Positions 54,220 through 62,259 of a stretch of 64,000 nucleotides of DNA are shown piece after piece. The stretch comes from Micromonospora chokoriensis (lineage in GTDB: Bacteria > Actinomycetota > Actinomycetes > Mycobacteriales > Micromonosporaceae): NCBI RefSeq assembly GCF_900091505.1, contig NZ_LT607409.1, forward strand, positions 434,001-498,000, in the 5' to 3' direction. A model generated the notes under the pieces. That model was not told the DNA's origin and did no database searches. It was given only the letters and a program-made list of their open reading frames with translations. The first letter of the stretch is position 1. Every line of letters begins with the position of its first letter. A program made the translations under genes and the position numbers.

Positions 54220-55470
54220 ATGGACACCCTGCTCCTCGCCCGCCTGCAGTTCGCCACCACCACCTCGATCCACTTCCTCTTCGTGGTCGTCACGCTCGGG
54301 CTGGTCACCCTGCTGGTCGGGATGCAGACCGCCTGGGTCCTCACCGGCAACCCGAAGTGGGAGCGACTGACCCGCTACTGGGGTCAGCTCTACGTGATCA
54401 ACTACGTGCTCGGCATCGCCACGGGGATCGTGATGGAGTTCCAGTTCGGGTTGAACTGGAGCGGCCTGTCGCGCTACGTCGGCAACGTCTTCGGGGCGCC
54501 GCTCGCCATCGAGACACTCGTGGCGTTCTTCCTCGAATCCACGTTCCTCGGGATGTGGATCTTCGGCTGGCACCGGCTCGGCAAAGGCGTCCACCTCGCG
54601 CTGCTCTGGGGCGTGGCGATCACCGCGTACGCCTCGGCTTTCTGGATCATGGTGGCCAACTCCTGGTTGCAGAACCCGGTCGGCTACGAGGTACGCGACG
54701 GCATCGCCCACCTCACCGACTTCGGCGCGCTGCTCACCAACCCCAGCCTCGGCATGGCGTTCGGGCACGTGGTCTCGGCCGCGGTGCTGGTCGGCGGGAT
54801 GCTGATGGCGGCGGTCAGCGCCTGGCACCTGATCCGGCGCACTCCCGACTTCGTGCTCTTCCGCACCTCGCTGCGCATCGGCCTGGTCACCTCGGCGTTC
54901 GCGATCACCATGGTGCAGGGCTTCGGCTTCGCCCAGTTCGGCCCGGTCGGTGCGGTGCAGCCCACCAAGTTCGGCCAGGGCCCGGAGGGTCAGGCGCTGA
55001 TCGCCGAGTGGACCGCCCGCTTCGGCCCCGGCGACTACACGCCGCCGGTGCTGGCCAACGTCGGGCTGGGCTTCATGATCCTGATCGGCTTCACCCTCGG
55101 TTGCGTATGGTTCCTGCTCCCCCTGCTGTTCCGCGACTGGATCATCCGGCTGCGCTTCCCGCTCTGGCTGGTCCTGCTCGCCCTGCCGCTGCCGTTCGTC
55201 GCGGTGATCCTCGGCTGGATCGCCCGGGAGGTGGGCCGCCAGCCGTGGGTGGCGTACGGGCTGCTCCCCACCGAGCAGGCCGTCTCACCGGTCGGCGCGC
55301 CGGTGATGCTCACCTCGCTGATCGGTTTCAGCCTGCTGCTCGGCACCCTCGCCGTCACCAACTGGGTGTTGCTCGCCCGGCACGCGGCCCGGGGCGCTGC
55401 CGACCCGGCGCTCGGCCGACCGCCCTCGCCCCCGAACGAGTCGGCCCACCCCGAACCCGCCCTCGTCTGA
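54220..55470 (+). CDS. cydA: Cytochrome bd ubiquinol oxidase subunit I
   Basis: A 416-residue membrane protein with nine hydrophobic segments. His18 (TSIHFLFV) is the haem b595 ligand, GLNWSGLSRYVGNVFGAPLAIE and FFLESTFLGMWIFGW are family signatures, and GRQPWVAYGLLPT follows the short Q-loop. It is shorter than E. coli CydA (522) because it lacks the long Q-loop insert, so it is of the short-loop type. It oxidises menaquinol and reduces O2 with high affinity. First of cydABDC; spaced 17 bp from cydB. GGAG upstream of the ATG. Confidence 0.95.
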   Translation: MDTLLLARLQFATTTSIHFLFVVVTLGLVTLLVGMQTAWVLTGNPKWERLTRYWGQLYVINYVLGIATGIVMEFQFGLNWSGLSRYVGNVFGAPLAIETLVAFFLESTFLGMWIFGWHRLGKGVHLALLWGVAITAYASAFWIMVANSWLQNPVGYEVRDGIAHLTDFGALLTNPSLGMAFGHVVSAAVLVGGMLMAAVSAWHLIRRTPDFVLFRTSLRIGLVTSAFAITMVQGFGFAQFGPVGAVQPTKFGQGPEGQALIAEWTARFGPGDYTPPVLANVGLGFMILIGFTLGCVWFLLPLLFRDWIIRLRFPLWLVLLALPLPFVAVILGWIAREVGRQPWVAYGLLPTEQAVSPVGAPVMLTSLIGFSLLLGTLAVTNWVLLARHAARGAADPALGRPPSPPNESAHPEPALV

Positions 55471-55487
55471 GCACCTGAGGAGACATC

Positions 55488-56495
55488 GTGGACCTCGCCT
55501 GGTACGCCCTTCTCGGCCTCTTCTTCGCCGGCTACCTGGTGCTCGCCGGTTACGACTACGGCGTCGGGTTGCTGCTCGCCCGACGCGGCGGCGCGGCGCA
55601 GCGGCGGGAGGCGCTCACCGCTGTCGGCCCGTTCTTCCTCGGCAACGAGGTCTGGCTGGTGGCCGCCGTGGGCATCCTTTTCGGCGCGTTCCCGATGCTG
55701 GAGGGCGAGTTGCTCTCCGGCTGCTATCCGGCCGTCGCCGGCGCCCTGGTCGGCGTCATCCTGGTCACCGTCGGTGTGCAGCTGCGCAGCCGACCCGACG
55801 ACGAACGGATCCGCGCGCGCTGGGACCGCGTCGTGATGGCCGGTAGCGCACTCGCCGCACTGGGCTGGGGTGTGGTGCTCGCCGCGCTGTTGCAGGGCGT
55901 TCCCCGGCAGGCCGACGGGCACGTCGCCGGGGTGTCGCACCTGGTCACCCCGTTCGCCGCGACCGTCGGGCTGGCCATGGTCGCGCTGGTCGCGGTGCAC
56001 GGCGCGACGTTCCTCGCCCTACGCCTGCCGGCCGAGGCCGCCGCCGTGGTCGGACACACCGCCCGCCGACTCGTGTCGGTGGCGCTCACCGCCGTCGCCC
56101 TGGCCACCGTCGTGGGCCTGCTCTCCGCCCGGGTACGCGACGCGGTACAGCGGCCGGCGGTGGCCGTACTCCTGCCGGTGCTGCTCGTGGTGGTGCTGCT
56201 GGCGGCCCGCGCGGCGCTGGCGCGGCGGCGGCCGGGGTGGGCGCTGTGCGCCACCGGCGCGGCCCTGGCGATGCCGGTGGCGCTGGTCGGGGCCGCGCTG
56301 TGGCCCTATGTGCTGGTGTCCACGACCGACCCCGGTGCCTCGCTGACCGTCGCCGACGCGGCCGCGAGCGCACCGACCCTGCGGCTGCTGGGCTGGGTGG
56401 CGCTGCCGCTCCTTCCGGCCCTACTAGGCTTCCAGGCGATGTGCTGGTGGGTTTTTCGAGGACGAACCGACGGTAGGGCACCGGTGTACTGGTGA
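55488..56495 (+). CDS. cydB: Cytochrome bd ubiquinol oxidase subunit II
   Basis: A 335-residue polytopic protein: WYALLGLFFAGYLVLAGYDYGVGLLL, GPFFLGNEVWLVAAVGILFGAFP and, near the C-terminus, LLPALLGFQAMCWWVFRG. These segments are typical of CydB, the structural partner of CydA. The GTG at 55488 has GAGGAG six bases upstream. The stop overlaps the cydD start (GTGA). Confidence 0.93.
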   Translation: MDLAWYALLGLFFAGYLVLAGYDYGVGLLLARRGGAAQRREALTAVGPFFLGNEVWLVAAVGILFGAFPMLEGELLSGCYPAVAGALVGVILVTVGVQLRSRPDDERIRARWDRVVMAGSALAALGWGVVLAALLQGVPRQADGHVAGVSHLVTPFAATVGLAMVALVAVHGATFLALRLPAEAAAVVGHTARRLVSVALTAVALATVVGLLSARVRDAVQRPAVAVLLPVLLVVVLLAARAALARRRPGWALCATGAALAMPVALVGAALWPYVLVSTTDPGASLTVADAAASAPTLRLLGWVALPLLPALLGFQAMCWWVFRGRTDGRAPVYW

Positions 56496-58186
56496 AGCGC
56501 CGTCCGTTCGACAGGCGTCTGCTGCGCCGGGTCCCTGCGGCCCGGCGCGACCTTGCCGTGCTCACACTCCTGGGTGTGCTCGCCGCCGGGTTGATCGTGG
56601 CGCAGGCCACCTCCCTCGCGGCGGTGCTGGCCAGCGCCTTCGACGGTCGGCTCGACCGGCCGGCGTTGAGCGCCTTCGTGATCACGGTCGCCGCCCGCTC
56701 CGCGCTGGTCTGGGCTCAGGGCACGGTCTCGGCGCGGGTCGCCGCCACGGTCAAGGCCACGCTGCGGGCCGACCTGCTCGGCGCGGTCGGCCGACACGGG
56801 CCGGGCTGGGTGGCCGGGCAGCGGGCCGGCGAGGTCGCCACCCTGGCCGGTCGCGGGCTGGACGCGCTGGACGCGTACTTCACCGGGTATCTGCCACAGC
56901 TGGTGCTCAGCGTGACGGTCCCGGTCGCGGTGCTGGCCCGGGTCGTCGTCGCCGACTGGAGCTCGGCAGTGATCATCGCGCTGACCCTGCCGCTGATCCC
57001 GGTCTTCGGCGCGCTGCTCGGCTGGCAGGCACAGGCCGCCACCGAACGGCAGTGGCGGCGGCTCTCGTTGCTCGGCGGGCACTTCCTGGACATGGTTGCC
57101 GGGCTGCCCACGCTGCGGGCCTTCGGGCGGGCCCGGGCGCAGACCGACGTGGTACGCCGGATGGCCGACGGCCATCGCGTCGCCACCATGAAGACGTTGC
57201 GGATCGCGTTCCTCTCCGCGTTGGTGCTGGAACTGGTCGCCACCCTCTCGGTGGCACTGGTCGCGGTGCCGGTCGGCATCCGGCTGCTCGGCGGCGGGCT
57301 GGCCCTGCAGACCGCGCTGCTGGTGCTGCTGCTCACCCCGGAGGCGTACCTTCCGCTGCGCGCCGCCGGCAGCCGCTTCCACGCCAGCATGGAAGGCCTC
57401 GCCGCGCTGGACGAGGCGCTGACCGTCTCGGCCGTGCCCGTCGCGCCCCGGGCCGCCGAGGGCGCCGCCGTTCCGGACGCCCGGCGGGAGATCCGGTTCG
57501 AGGGGGTGACGGTGGCGTACGAGCGGACCACCGCGCTGCGCGACGTCACCCTGACCGTCCGGGCCGGCGAACGGATCGCCGTCATCGGCCCCAGCGGCGC
57601 CGGCAAGAGCACCCTGCTCGGCCTGCTGCTCGGCTTCGTGACCCCGACCAGTGGCCGGATCACCGTGGGTGGGGTCGACCTCGCCACCGCCGATCCGGAC
57701 GCGTGGCGCCGGCAGCTCGCCTGGGTGCCGCAGCGGGCGCACCTGTTCGCCGCCTCGCTGGCCGACAACATCCGGCTCGGCGCACCGGACACCCCGCCCG
57801 ACGCACTCGCCACCGCGGTGCGCGACGCCGCCCTGGACGACGTCGTGACCGGCCTACCGGACGGCCTGGGCACCCTGCTCGGCGAACGCGGTCACGGGCT
57901 GTCCAGCGGGCAACGGCAGCGGGTGGCGCTGGCCCGGGCCTTCCTGCGCGACGCCCCGGTGGTGCTGCTCGACGAACCCACCGCCCGCCTGGACACGGCG
58001 GCCGAGGCGGTGGTGCTCGACGCCACCCGCCGTCTGGTCGCCGGACGGACCGCGCTGCTGGTGGCACACCGGCCGGCACTGCTCGCCGACGCCGACCGGA
58101 TCCTGCGTGTCGAGGACGGTCGGGTCACCGAGCTGACGCCCGAACCGACGCAGCAGCCCGAGCCGACGCAGAAGGCGGCCCGATGA
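56492..58186 (+). CDS. cydD: Thiol reductant ABC exporter subunit CydD
   Basis: A 564-residue half-transporter: six membrane segments (about 20-290) and a nucleotide-binding domain with GPSGAGKST, VPQRAHLFAASLADNIRLG, LSSGQRQR and VVLLDEPTARLD. The CydDC pair exports cysteine or glutathione-like thiols and binds haem, and is needed to assemble cytochrome bd. In mycobacteria and Streptomyces it follows cydAB as here. Walker B Glu and the signature are both intact. Starts by GTGA overlap with cydB. Confidence 0.93.
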   Translation: MKRRPFDRRLLRRVPAARRDLAVLTLLGVLAAGLIVAQATSLAAVLASAFDGRLDRPALSAFVITVAARSALVWAQGTVSARVAATVKATLRADLLGAVGRHGPGWVAGQRAGEVATLAGRGLDALDAYFTGYLPQLVLSVTVPVAVLARVVVADWSSAVIIALTLPLIPVFGALLGWQAQAATERQWRRLSLLGGHFLDMVAGLPTLRAFGRARAQTDVVRRMADGHRVATMKTLRIAFLSALVLELVATLSVALVAVPVGIRLLGGGLALQTALLVLLLTPEAYLPLRAAGSRFHASMEGLAALDEALTVSAVPVAPRAAEGAAVPDARREIRFEGVTVAYERTTALRDVTLTVRAGERIAVIGPSGAGKSTLLGLLLGFVTPTSGRITVGGVDLATADPDAWRRQLAWVPQRAHLFAASLADNIRLGAPDTPPDALATAVRDAALDDVVTGLPDGLGTLLGERGHGLSSGQRQRVALARAFLRDAPVVLLDEPTARLDTAAEAVVLDATRRLVAGRTALLVAHRPALLADADRILRVEDGRVTELTPEPTQQPEPTQKAAR

Positions 58187-59973
58187 GCGCGGAACACCGG
58201 TCGGAGGCGGGGCCCGACGCGACACCGGCCGGGCGGGCCGCCGCCGAGCGGGCCGTGCTGCGGTTGGCCCGCCCCTACCTTGGCCGCCTGGTCGGCGCCG
58301 GGCTGCTCGCCGCCGCCACCGAGTTCGCCGGGCTCGCCCTGATGGCGACCGCCACCTGGCTGTTGATGAGCGCCGCCGGCCAGCCTCCACTGGACCGGCT
58401 CACCGTGGCGATCGTCGCGGTACGGGCGCTGGCGATCGGCCGTGGCGTGTTCCGCTACACCGAACGGCTTGCCGGGCACGACGCGGTGCTCCGCATGATC
58501 ACCGACGTCCGGGCCCGGGTCTTCGCCACCCTCGCGGCCCACCGCGACGCCGCGCACCGCTCGGGGGACGTGCTGAGTCGGCTGGTCTCCGACGTCGAGG
58601 CCGTCCAGGACCTGCTGCTGCGAGTGCTGGTACCCGGTTCGGCGGCGGCCCTCGTCGGGGTGCTGGCGGTGGCCGGGGCGGCGCTGATCTCACCGCCCGC
58701 CGCCGGGGCGCTCGCCGTCGGGGTGCTGGTGGCCGGTGTGGCGCTGCCCGTACTGGCCACCGCTGTCACCCGCCGCAGCGCGGCCCAGGTGGCGCCCCTG
58801 CGCGGCGCCCTGGCCACCGACGCGATCGACCTCACCCACGGCGCTGCCGACCTGGCCGCGTTCGGAGCGACCGACGTGGCGTTGCGCGCCGCTGAGCAGC
58901 GCGCCGACCAACTGGCCCGGTTGGAACGACGGCTGGCCGCCACCGGGTTCGCGGTGGACGCGGCCGGGGTGCTGACCGCCGGGCTGACCGCTGCGGCCGT
59001 GGTGCTGGCCGCGCTGGCCGCCGACGTGTCGGGGGTGCTGGTGGGTGTCCTGGCCGTCGGCGCACTGGCCGCCGTCGAGGTGACGCTCGCCCTGGTCTCG
59101 GCGGCGCGGCAGTGGACGCAGTTGCGGCCCGGCCTGACCCGGGTGGCGACCCTGCTGGACGCCGGCACGCCGGCTCCCCCGCCCACCGGCGCGACGGCCG
59201 ACCTGGCCGGCCCGCACGAGCTGCGCTTCGTCGACGTGACAGTGCGCTACCGGGTCGGCGCGGCACCCGCCCTGGACGGTGTCAGCCTGGACCTGCCCGC
59301 CGGGCGGAGGATCGCCGTGGTCGGCCCCAGCGGCGCCGGCAAGAGCACCCTGGCGGCTGTGCTGACCGGCACCGTCCGGCCCGTCTCCGGCCGCGTGACC
59401 CTCGACGGTCACGACCTCTCGGCGTACGCCGAGGAGGCACTGCCCCGGGCGGTCGGCGGCCTGCTCGCCGAGGCGTACGTCTTCCACGCCACGGTGCGGG
59501 AGAACCTGCTGCTCGGGCGGGCCGGGGCGAGCGAGGACGAGCTGACGGCGGCCACCGCGGCGGCCGGGCTGCTGGACTGGGTACGCGCGCAGCCGGCGGG
59601 CTGGGACACGCTGGTCGGCGAGGAGGGCGGGCAGCTCTCCGGTGGCCAGCGGCAGCGCCTGGCGCTCGCCCGGGCCCTGCTCGCCGCGCCACCGGTGCTG
59701 GTCCTCGACGAACCCACCGAGGGCCTGGATCCGGCGGCGGCGGACGCGGTGCTGGCGTCCGCTCTCGCCGCCACGCCCGCCGGGCACTCGGTGCTGCTGA
59801 TCACCCATCGGCTCAGCGGGCTGGCCGAGCTGGACGAGATCGTCGTCCTCGACGGCGGGCGGGTGATGCAGCGCGGTCGGCACGCCGACCTGGTCGCCGT
59901 GCCGGGCTGGTACCGGGACCAGTGGATGCTCCAGGCCGCCGCCGAACGGGGTTACCTGGCGCTCGCGCCCTGA
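58183..59973 (+). CDS. cydC: Thiol reductant ABC exporter subunit CydC
   Basis: A 596-residue half-transporter, partner of CydD: membrane domain opening LARPYLGRLVGAGLLAAATEFAGLALMATATWLLMSAAG, a segment highly typical of CydC, and a nucleotide-binding domain with GPSGAGKST, LSGGQRQR and VLVLDEPTEGLDP. It overlaps cydD by ATGA. Actinobacteria may export a thiol other than glutathione. Last gene of the cyd operon; a 68-bp gap leads to a membrane protein gene of different function. Confidence 0.93.
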   Translation: MSAEHRSEAGPDATPAGRAAAERAVLRLARPYLGRLVGAGLLAAATEFAGLALMATATWLLMSAAGQPPLDRLTVAIVAVRALAIGRGVFRYTERLAGHDAVLRMITDVRARVFATLAAHRDAAHRSGDVLSRLVSDVEAVQDLLLRVLVPGSAAALVGVLAVAGAALISPPAAGALAVGVLVAGVALPVLATAVTRRSAAQVAPLRGALATDAIDLTHGAADLAAFGATDVALRAAEQRADQLARLERRLAATGFAVDAAGVLTAGLTAAAVVLAALAADVSGVLVGVLAVGALAAVEVTLALVSAARQWTQLRPGLTRVATLLDAGTPAPPPTGATADLAGPHELRFVDVTVRYRVGAAPALDGVSLDLPAGRRIAVVGPSGAGKSTLAAVLTGTVRPVSGRVTLDGHDLSAYAEEALPRAVGGLLAEAYVFHATVRENLLLGRAGASEDELTAATAAAGLLDWVRAQPAGWDTLVGEEGGQLSGGQRQRLALARALLAAPPVLVLDEPTEGLDPAAADAVLASALAATPAGHSVLLITHRLSGLAELDEIVVLDGGRVMQRGRHADLVAVPGWYRDQWMLQAAAERGYLALAP

Positions 59974-60041
59974 CCGGGCTCGGGGACGGACCAGGGTTCT
60001 CCCCGACGCCGGGCGTCAAGATTCCGTGGCAGGGTGGTGCC

Positions 60042-60716
60042 ATGCCGCACCGCGAGGACGTGTTGGTCGACGAGCACCTGCGGGAGTTCGCCGCCCGGTT
60101 GCAGGGGCCCGCGAGACTCAAGTCCGACCTGTTGACCGAGGCCCGGCACGGGTTGCTGGACGCCGTGGAGGCGTACCGCGACAGTGGGCTGCCGCCCACC
60201 GAGGCGCAGCGCCGGGCCGTGGTCGAGTTCGGCTCACCGGCGCAGCTCCTTCCCGCGTGGCAGGCCGAGCTGGCGGTAGGTGCGCTGCGCGGGCTGTCCC
60301 TGCGGATGCTGGCCGCGGCCGGGGTGGGGATGGCCGCCGGCGATCTGACCTGGCGCGGGGCGAGCTGGACCGACGGCCCACGCCCCCCGTCCGGCTACCT
60401 GCTGCTCTCCCACTCGGTCGACTGGATCTGGGCGGGTGCGCTGCTGCTCGCGGTGGCCGGTCTGCTGGTGGTCGCGGCCAGCGCCCGTTCGCCACGGCCG
60501 GGCCTGGCCCGGTTGCAGCGTGCCGTGGGCGCCGGCCTGACCGGAATCCTGGTGCTGTCCATCCTCGCCGGGTGCGCCCTCTTCGGCTGGTCGGTCAACC
60601 TCTGGGACGCCGCGCTGCGTTGGCCTCCGATGATCATCGGTGCGGTGCTGGTCGGAGGTGCCTACTTCTCGCTGACCCGTGCGGTGCGCGGTTGGCTGCT
60701 CGCCGTCGCCCGCTGA
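60042..60716 (+). CDS. Permease-prefix-domain membrane protein
   Basis: A 224-residue protein. Residues 5-80 (HLREFAARLQGPARLKSDLLTEARHGLLDAVEAYRDSGLPPTEAQRRAVVEFGSPAQL) match the permease prefix domain 1 that usually precedes FtsX-like or other membrane parts; four hydrophobic segments follow. It lies opposite a PadR gene, the two ends facing each other with 21 bp between, and such pairs of permease-prefix protein and PadR regulator are common in actinobacteria. The role is unknown; signalling of membrane state is a guess. ATG 60042 has GGTGG close upstream. Confidence 0.75.
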   Translation: MPHREDVLVDEHLREFAARLQGPARLKSDLLTEARHGLLDAVEAYRDSGLPPTEAQRRAVVEFGSPAQLLPAWQAELAVGALRGLSLRMLAAAGVGMAAGDLTWRGASWTDGPRPPSGYLLLSHSVDWIWAGALLLAVAGLLVVAASARSPRPGLARLQRAVGAGLTGILVLSILAGCALFGWSVNLWDAALRWPPMIIGAVLVGGAYFSLTRAVRGWLLAVAR

Positions 60717-60737
60717 GCCGACGCCCGCCCGGTGGGG

Positions 60738-61079
60738 TCAGGCCGGGGTGTGGGGTGGACTGCCCGGATCCAGGAACCGGCCGACGGTCAGCTGGAAGTC
60801 GTGCCAACCGGCGCGTTCCCCGGCCAGCGCCCGCCGGCCGGAATCGGTGAGCTCGTACGTCCGCCGCTCCCGGCCGTTGACGGTGCTCCAGGTGCTCGCC
60901 ACGTGCCCGGCGCGCTCCAGGCGACGCAACGCCGGGTAGATGGTGCCGGTGGGCAGATCGAGGCTGCCGTCACTGCGCTCGCGTAGGGCCTCAATGATGG
61001 CGTACCCGTGCAGCGCGCCCTGTTCGAGAACGGCGAGCAGCAGAGCGTCCAAGTGGCCGTGCAACGCCTGGGCCTTCAT
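60738..61079 (-). CDS. PadR-family transcriptional regulator (short form)
   Basis: A 113-residue PadR protein made almost only of the winged helix: HGYAIIEALRERSDGSLDLPTGTIYPALRRLERAGHVASTWSTVNGRERRTYELT (about 21-77) plus one C-terminal helix. Short PadR proteins usually repress a neighbouring membrane-protein or transporter operon, here most likely the convergent permease-prefix gene, or its own promoter. A 12-bp palindrome stands directly before the ATG at 61079 and overlaps the expected -10 (TAGCGT). Confidence 0.9.
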   Translation of the reverse strand: MKAQALHGHLDALLLAVLEQGALHGYAIIEALRERSDGSLDLPTGTIYPALRRLERAGHVASTWSTVNGRERRTYELTDSGRRALAGERAGWHDFQLTVGRFLDPGSPPHTPA

Positions 61080-61091
61080 GCGTAGCTACGC
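61080..61091. promoter_or_regulatory. Palindrome at PadR start
   Basis: GCGTAGCTACGC, a perfect 12-bp palindrome immediately 5' of the minus-strand ATG. It contains CGTAG and CTACG, the half-sites seen upstream of cydA, in reversed order. Confidence 0.55.
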
Positions 61092-61194
61092 TACTTGTCG
61101 AACGGTCGGTTCGCCAGCGCCCGCCGCCAGCAGGCCGAATCCGTGCGCCGAGCGGCCACCGGGGTGCGGGCACCGGTCACCCAGGTCCGCCGAC

Positions 61195-61200
61195 TAGGGT
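61195..61200 (+). promoter_or_regulatory. -10 box (TAGGGT)
   Basis: TAGGGT lies about 70 bp before the GTG of the acidic-protein gene, leaving a leader with GGAGG at 61259-61263. Confidence 0.4.
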
Positions 61201-61269
61201 ATGTGCCCAGAGTCACTCGCCGGTCAGAGACCCCGGCGGGTGGGCAACCCGAAGCACACGGAGGTCAGC

Positions 61270-62196
61270 GTGGCCCGCCAGTCGCCCCAACGGCCCGACG
61301 CCGACGAGCCCGAGCTCGACGACACCACCGGCGCGGCCCGACCAGACGAGATCGAAGAGATCGACCGCCCAGCGGGCCCGGTCGACCGCGCGCTCTGGGA
61401 CGAGCTGCGCATCGATCCCGTGGAGATCGCCCTCCCCGCCGGCACCGGCTTCACGCTGCGGGCGTACCGGCCGGCCAGCTCGCTGACCCCGACCGACGTG
61501 GCCGAGCGCGACCTGGACGACCCGTTCCTCGCCCGCCGCCAGGTGGTCGAGGAGGACGAGGACGACGAGACCGTCGTCATCCTCGACGAGGAGCTGGCCC
61601 AGGAGTTCGCCGACAGCGACGAGGACGAGTCGAAGCGCCGCCGCGCCGACGCCGACACCGACACCGACACCGAGGCCACCGACGAGGAGGCCGAGGAAGA
61701 GGTCAGCGACGAGGAGGTGCCGGTCTTCCTCAGCAACAAGGGCAAGTTGCTGCTGTTCAAGACCCCCGAGTCGTTGGTCAGTTTCATCCGGTCCGGTGCT
61801 CCCAACGATCTGTCCCAACTGGACAGCTGGAATGAATTGTCCGAACGGGTGGAGCCGGCAGATATCGTGCCGCTCGACGAGGACACCTACGAACTCGACC
61901 TCGTCGTGGAGAACCTGCGCGGCGGGCACGACACCTGGGATTCGACCCTGCTGATCGAGGCCGGCGAGGTCGCTCGTGACCTTTCGTACGCATTGCGGCT
62001 GCCTGCGGTGCTCGACATGCTCTCCGCCGGCTCCAGTCTCGACGACCTGGACGAGGCGCTGCGGGCCACCGCCAACGGCGGCATCGGCGCTTTCATGGGT
62101 CGGCGACGGCTGAAGAAGATCGGTGCGCAGACCGCGAGTTTGGGTTGGCGCACCATTGTCGGCAAGATCTCTGCGGTGGTGGACTGGCGCGACTGA
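61270..62196 (+). CDS. Acidic conserved protein, unknown function
   Basis: A 308-residue protein. Residues 1-150 are strongly acidic and partly repetitive (VVEEDEDDETVVILDEEL, then DADTDTDTEATDEEAEEE), the rest is globular: EVPVFLSNKGKLLLFKTPESLVSFIRSGAPNDLSQLDSW, LDLVVENLRGGHDTW and a C-terminal basic GRRRLKKIGAQ. GTG 61270 is chosen for the GGAGG six bases upstream. I do not recognise a named family. It is next to the large proline-rich gene in the same orientation, and from memory both kinds recur together in Micromonosporaceae, so they may belong together. No membrane segment. Confidence 0.7.
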   Translation: MARQSPQRPDADEPELDDTTGAARPDEIEEIDRPAGPVDRALWDELRIDPVEIALPAGTGFTLRAYRPASSLTPTDVAERDLDDPFLARRQVVEEDEDDETVVILDEELAQEFADSDEDESKRRRADADTDTDTEATDEEAEEEVSDEEVPVFLSNKGKLLLFKTPESLVSFIRSGAPNDLSQLDSWNELSERVEPADIVPLDEDTYELDLVVENLRGGHDTWDSTLLIEAGEVARDLSYALRLPAVLDMLSAGSSLDDLDEALRATANGGIGAFMGRRRLKKIGAQTASLGWRTIVGKISAVVDWRD

Positions 62197-62259
62197 CCCG
62201 TACCGGGGAGCATCAGTTGCTGGCAGAGGAAAGACCTGTCCCGGGAGGAGGACGACGCC

